Source of the DNA: RGIG5579 sp045541915
GTDB taxonomy: Bacteria > Bacillota > Clostridia > Oscillospirales > SIG627
DNA length: 64,000 nt
Direction of reading: 5' to 3'
Assembly (NCBI GenBank): GCA_045541915.1
Contig: JAZQJZ010000012.1
Span: 62,001 to 126,000, forward strand
Position 1 is the stretch's first letter; each line of letters opens with the position of its first letter. A program made the position numbers and the translations under genes. The notes beneath the pieces were generated by a model, which made no database searches, was not told where the DNA came from, and saw only the letters and a list, made by a program, of their open reading frames with translations. Below are positions 60,565 through 64,000 of this stretch, piece after piece.

Positions 60565-61749
60565 ATGAAGCGTTTTTTGATCGAACTATTTTCCCGGCGC
60601 ACGCCGGAAAATCTGATTTCATTGTTTAAAGAGCGATATGATGGGGTTTATTTCCTCTATTTTTCCAAGGATGATGCTCCCAACCGGAAGACAAAGGAGC
60701 ATTTGAAGAAAACCGTTTTGGATATACTTGGATTTTCGCCCCAGTTTATCTCTATTCCCGAGGATTCCGTGGAAAGCGCCCTTTCCGTTCTATCTTCCCT
60801 ATGTACAAGTGAAAATCAATATGACATTGATCTCACTGGAGGCAACGAAGGTTATATTGCAGCAGCCGGAATCTTTTCAGCCCAGCATCCGGACTTCGAC
60901 ATTTGCTTGCATCGATATGATATCCGAACAGGAAAACGAATCAACCGATATCCAAAGGAACGGAAAGACGACTGCTTTTTCCCCCATTATTTAAGCGCTG
61001 AGCAGATCCTGACATTAAACGGCTTACCTCCCCTTTCCGCGCCCTCCCCACATTTTACCCGCGGCACGCTGAAGAGAGATACCCTTTCCCTTTGGAACGC
61101 TTTGAAATTGAATTTAAAGGAGTGGAATACCTTTTGTTCCATTCCCACTGACACATCCAAAATCAAAGAAAATCGGATTCGCAAATGCCTGGACTACAAA
61201 AAATCCCACCGTCAAAGCTGCGATGCGATCATCAAAAAGCTTCAAGATGCCGGCGTAATCAAGGATGCAAAATACGTTTCTAACAGAAACAAGGAATTTT
61301 TGGATTTTCAGATTCTTTTGCCGGAAGATTCCCGATTTCTTCTGGAAAAAGCCGGGAATTTACTAGAAATGTATACGGCTCTGGCCGCGACGGAATCCGG
61401 TCTTTTTCACGATGTTCGGGTTGGCGTTACCGTGGATTGGAACGGAACGGTGTTACCCCACTGGAAGCCCGATCCCAGAAACGAGATTGATTTGTTTTTA
61501 ATGCGCGAAAACTTGCCGATTTTAGCCAGCTGTAAAAATACCGTGCCTCAAAATGATTATCTTTATGAAATTATGATCATGACCAAACACTACGGAGGTT
61601 ATTTTGGCACACCGATGCTTCTCTCTTCCGCCTTTGCCTCCCCAACGGTTCGGGCAAGAGCACAAGAAATGGGCATCGTTCTCATCGACGGGATTCGCAA
61701 AATGTCCTTTGAAGAATTGGTCCACACCTTTCAAAAACACTTTTCCTAA
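60565..61749 (+). CDS. Card1/Can2-like CARF nuclease (DUF1887)
   Basis: A 394-residue protein matching the Card1 (DUF1887, PF09002) layout. The N-terminal CARF-type domain (1 to about 165) has the ligand-binding signature YDIDLTGGNEGYIAAAG (TGGNEG at 91-96); a winged-helix-like linker (about 195-260) follows; and the C-terminal PD-(D/E)xK nuclease has NEIDLFLMRENLPILASCKN (Glu307, Asp309, Lys324). In characterised Card1 and Can2, cyclic tetra-adenylate made by type III CRISPR complexes binds the CARF dimer and switches on DNA/RNA cutting. No Cas gene or CRISPR array lies in this window. It is monocistronic, with its own promoter and terminator. A role in defence or stress is inferred. Confidence 0.82.
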   Translation: MKRFLIELFSRRTPENLISLFKERYDGVYFLYFSKDDAPNRKTKEHLKKTVLDILGFSPQFISIPEDSVESALSVLSSLCTSENQYDIDLTGGNEGYIAAAGIFSAQHPDFDICLHRYDIRTGKRINRYPKERKDDCFFPHYLSAEQILTLNGLPPLSAPSPHFTRGTLKRDTLSLWNALKLNLKEWNTFCSIPTDTSKIKENRIRKCLDYKKSHRQSCDAIIKKLQDAGVIKDAKYVSNRNKEFLDFQILLPEDSRFLLEKAGNLLEMYTALAATESGLFHDVRVGVTVDWNGTVLPHWKPDPRNEIDLFLMRENLPILASCKNTVPQNDYLYEIMIMTKHYGGYFGTPMLLSSAFASPTVRARAQEMGIVLIDGIRKMSFEELVHTFQKHFS

Positions 61750-61751
61750 TG

Positions 61752-61780
61752 AAAAATGCCAACAAAATGTTGGCATTTTT
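61752..61780 (+). terminator. Terminator of the Card1-like gene
   Basis: The stem aaaaatgccaaca with its complement and a 3-base loop is followed by a T5 tract and lies four bases past the stop at 61749. The remaining 61781-61994 holds no convincing gene; TATAAT at 61944-61949 is a possible -10 of the next gene, with a weak -35. Confidence 0.9.
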
Positions 61781-61994
61781 CGCTTCTTCCAGAACGAAAA
61801 CAACGCTTGGCCAGCCTCACAAGCTCATTTTCCTTTTCATTCATTCCTTTGATGCAGTCAAAGCGTCCAACGTGCTTTTCTTTTAAGTTAAGCTATTTTT
61901 AAAACTTTTTTGCAAAAAAACTGTGCAGATACCAATATTGTGATATAATAATTGTATTGAAATAAACACTCTTACTTTCATTAGGATGGTTTCT

Positions 61995-63278
61995 ATGAAC
62001 GAACTCCCTTCTGTTTGTCTGCTAAACGATTCCTTTCCGCCGCTGATTGACGGCGTTGCCAACACAGTAATGAATTACGCCAAGGAGCTTCCCGGAGTGG
62101 GGTATGAGCCAATGGTCATCACCCCGGCGCATCCCCAGGCTCACGACGATATTTTTGATTACGCCATCGCCCGTTATCCCAGCATTTCCACGCAGAAATT
62201 CGAAGGATACCCGGCAGGTGTTCCCTTTTCTCCCGAGGTGGCAAGGCAGGTACAGAAACGAAACATTGCCGTTTTACACTCTCACTGCCCGGTAATGTCC
62301 ACCTTTATGGCAAGGCAATTACGCCAGATTACCAATGCACCGGTGGTTTTCACTTATCACACAAAATTCGATATTGACATTGCCCAGATCACCAAAAACA
62401 AAGCCTTTCAGATCGCCAGCAAAAAGGTATTGGCCTCCAATATTTCCGCTTGCGATGAGGTTTGGGTGGTCAGTCACGGTGCCGGATTGGATCTGCGCGC
62501 TTTGGGCTACAAGGGAGACTATATCGTTATGCCAAACGGCGTGGATCTTCCCTGCGAAAAAGCTGAAAACAAGTTGATCCTGGAGGCAACCAAAGGATAC
62601 GATCTACCACAAGATGTCCCGGTTTACCTTTTCGTGGGACGGATGATGTGGTACAAGGGCCTTCGAATCATCCTTGATGCACTTTGCCAACTGAAAAAAA
62701 TGGGAACCCCCTTTCGCATGGTATTTGTAGGCGACGGCGGCGAAAAGAATGAAGTGGAGCAATATGCTTTGACATGCGGAATGGAAAAAGAGTGCATTTT
62801 TACTGGCGCCGTTCGCGATCGCCAGCTTTTGCGCGGATGGTACAGTCGGGCGGATCTGTTTTTGTTTCCCTCCACCTATGACACCAACGGCCTTGTGGTA
62901 CGGGAGGCGGCAGCCTGCCATCTTCCATCTGTTCTGATTCGGAATAGTTGCGCGGCAGAGGGTGTAATAGACGGGCAAAACGGCTTTTTGATTGAAGAAA
63001 ATGCAGAGAGCCTTGCCGCTTGCCTTTCCTCTCTGACAAAAGAAAAGCTTTTTTCCGTTGGACAAGGTGCAAGCCGGGAGCTTTATCTTTCCTGGCAAGA
63101 TGCTGTAAAAAAAGCAGCGGAGCGTTATCAAATTGTCATAGATCGATATCAAAGCGGCGCCCTTCCCCGGCAAAATTCTCCGGTGGAAGGGGTCATGAAA
63201 CTCAATGGGGAATTGATGGAGGCACTGTCCAAAATCTCGAAGCTTCGACTGGAAAACATCCGTTTCAGGAAACCTTAA
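61995..63278 (+). CDS. Glycosyltransferase family 4 protein
   Basis: A 427-residue GT-B fold retaining glycosyltransferase. The N-terminal domain has LLNDSFPPLIDGVANTV, HSHCPVMSTFMARQLR and VFTYHTKFDIDI; the C-terminal domain has FVGRMMWYKG and DTNGLVVREAAACHLPSVL, where the usual EX7E motif has Asp in the first place and Glu at the second. The pattern is similar to bacterial diacylglycerol glucosyltransferases, so a membrane glycolipid or cell-surface glycan is a plausible product. I chose ATG 61995, since AGGA lies eight bases before it and the ATG at 61986 has none. Confidence 0.88.
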   Translation: MNELPSVCLLNDSFPPLIDGVANTVMNYAKELPGVGYEPMVITPAHPQAHDDIFDYAIARYPSISTQKFEGYPAGVPFSPEVARQVQKRNIAVLHSHCPVMSTFMARQLRQITNAPVVFTYHTKFDIDIAQITKNKAFQIASKKVLASNISACDEVWVVSHGAGLDLRALGYKGDYIVMPNGVDLPCEKAENKLILEATKGYDLPQDVPVYLFVGRMMWYKGLRIILDALCQLKKMGTPFRMVFVGDGGEKNEVEQYALTCGMEKECIFTGAVRDRQLLRGWYSRADLFLFPSTYDTNGLVVREAAACHLPSVLIRNSCAAEGVIDGQNGFLIEENAESLAACLSSLTKEKLFSVGQGASRELYLSWQDAVKKAAERYQIVIDRYQSGALPRQNSPVEGVMKLNGELMEALSKISKLRLENIRFRKP

Positions 63279-63295
63279 ATGATCATTCTCGTAAG

Positions 63296-63328
63296 AAAAA
63301 TGGCGACTGCAAAGCAGTCGCCATTTTT
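63296..63328. terminator. Bidirectional intrinsic terminator
   Basis: The 15-bp stem aaaaatggcgactgc with its complement and a 3-base loop has T-runs on both strands. It ends the glycosyltransferase gene and the convergent PII-like operon. Confidence 0.93.
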
Positions 63329-63672
63329 TATACTTCTTTGTTTTTGGTCTCTTCCGGAAGGGAGACAAGCCCCACCACATCTGTGACAGGCAAGGAAAAA
63401 ACAATGTCCTGAGACTTTGCTTGTGCACCCATCTGCTTATACAGGGCGTGGAGCACATCATCCCGAATTTCTTTTTCCACCACCATCATCAGAATTTCCT
63501 TTTCTGCATGAATGTTGATTCCGAAGAAAGTGGCTTCATTTTCCTGCACAACGCCGCGGCAGCTGATAATCGTTCCGCCTCGGACTCCCTTTTCGCGGGC
63601 AATGGCCATAGCGTCTTCCGAGTGGTCCGCATCCACAATGGCAAAAATTACCTCATGGTTTTTCGTCTTCAT
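63328..63672 (-). CDS. PII-like signalling protein
   Basis: A 114-residue protein with a PII-type ferredoxin-like fold. It has VIFAIVDADHSEDAMAIAREKGVRGGTIISCRG, where GVRGGTI-RG matches the nucleotide-binding B-loop region of PII proteins, but the T-loop is short and the usual Tyr is not seen. The start is ATG 63672, seven bases after AGGAGG. It lies two bases after a second PII-like gene on the same strand. In Clostridia such PII-like pairs are often next to DUF1538 membrane proteins; that gene, if present, is beyond the window. Confidence 0.8.
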   Translation of the reverse strand: MKTKNHEVIFAIVDADHSEDAMAIAREKGVRGGTIISCRGVVQENEATFFGINIHAEKEILMMVVEKEIRDDVLHALYKQMGAQAKSQDIVFSLPVTDVVGLVSLPEETKNKEV

Positions 63673-63674
63673 AA

Positions 63675-64000
63675 TCAATCCTCCTTGCCCTGCTTATTGT
63701 TACTCAAAAACTGGTACATATTGACGCCGATCAAGCTGGATAAAGGCACTGCAAGGGCAATTCCTTTGCCGTTCCGAATGGTTTTAAACTTATCATTAAG
63801 ACATTTCATAATCGGACTTACCATATCTTCCCGAACCACACTCATAATCACCGCTTTGTTGATATTCAGTCCCAGCATATTGATGATCTCGGAGGTAGCA
63901 GTTCCTTTTCCACTGGTGACCATTTGAAAATTCACTTCATACTGACTGAGTACATCCAGATAGAACTCGGCCTTACCGCGGTCCACCACGGTGATGATCA
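63675..64000 (-). CDS. PII-like signalling protein (partial, 5' end off window)
   Basis: Only the C-terminal ~108 residues are in the window; the frame is open to the right edge, reading IITVVDRGKAEFYLDVLSQ, which is an internal-looking start of a PII fold. The rest has GKGTATSEIINMLGLNINKAVIMSVVRED and GIALAVPLSSLIGVNMYQFL. It is upstream of, and probably translated with, the other PII-like gene. The true start must lie beyond 64000. Confidence 0.75.
   Translation of the reverse strand, partial: IITVVDRGKAEFYLDVLSQYEVNFQMVTSGKGTATSEIINMLGLNINKAVIMSVVREDMVSPIMKCLNDKFKTIRNGKGIALAVPLSSLIGVNMYQFLSNNKQGKED

Noticed and set aside
61752..61850. Short minus-strand frame (MNEKENELVRLAKRCF...) downstream of the Card1-like gene
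   Set aside because: It runs through the terminator hairpin, has only an ill-spaced AAGGA and about 30 residues, and no family match I can see.
1..64000. CRISPR array, insertion sequences, prophage genes, integrases
   Set aside because: I looked for regularly spaced repeats, transposase or integrase motifs and terminal repeats and found none.

Overview
The window looks like a chromosomal segment of a spore-forming Firmicute of class Clostridia, probably an anaerobic, gut-type lineage. Several things point there: an IspH-ribosomal protein S1 fusion, a GerA/SpoVAF-type germination protein, RemA, a PrpC/PrkC (PASTA kinase) pair, a glycyl-radical enzyme with its activase, moderate GC and strong Shine-Dalgarno sites. 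The species cannot be named from sequence alone. The window holds no CRISPR array, insertion sequence, prophage or rRNA, and one tRNA gene (Arg-CCG).

Layout. 1-600: end of an ABC transporter locus. 598-3814 (-): a three-gene catabolic-looking operon (Cys/His-rich unknown, ceramidase-N-like protein, DapA/NanA-type lyase). 4070-12458 (-): two secreted proteins, a 2,173-residue repetitive probable beta-solenoid and a membrane-anchored protein with five InlB-B-like repeats. 12549-13961 (+): lone GerA-type germination protein. 14018-16644 (-): plsC and ispH-rpsA. 16815-19667 (-): two tandem MATE transporters. 19916-31589 (+): a 12-gene housekeeping operon (yicC, remA, gmk, rpoZ, priA, def, fmt, rsmB, rlmN, prpC, prkC, rsgA). 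31618-38737: an AraC-type regulator divergent from a five-gene operon (Asp-box protein, radical-SAM activase, glycyl-radical enzyme, FAD oxidoreductase, DapA-like lyase). 38781-41415 (-): rarA, asd, rpsU. 41569-56195 (-): a ten-gene operon (trmH-type methyltransferase, dprA, topA, plsX, rnc, smc, ftsY, nadD-yqeK fusion, rsfS, leuS) running about 14.6 kb without an obvious internal terminator. 56418-59763 (+): rlmB and a degenerate P-type-ATPase-like membrane protein. 59798-61749: tRNA-Arg, a small unknown protein and a Card1-like (DUF1887) CARF nuclease. 61995-64000: a GT4 glycosyltransferase and two PII-like proteins, the second cut by the window edge.

The best candidates for undescribed biology are: (1) the AraC-controlled glycyl-radical operon, whose enzyme has an intact radical loop but a GCNW cysteine loop in place of the usual GCxE, next to an FAD oxidoreductase and a DapA-like lyase, with a possibly related lyase operon at 598-3814; (2) the 847-residue protein at 57220-59763, which keeps a P1B-ATPase-like layout but has lost the CPC, DKTGT, TGD and GDGxNDxP motifs, so looks like a pseudo-ATPase; and (3) the orphan Card1-like CARF nuclease with its own consensus promoter and no CRISPR-Cas genes nearby. 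Function statements for these are inferences from motifs and context.
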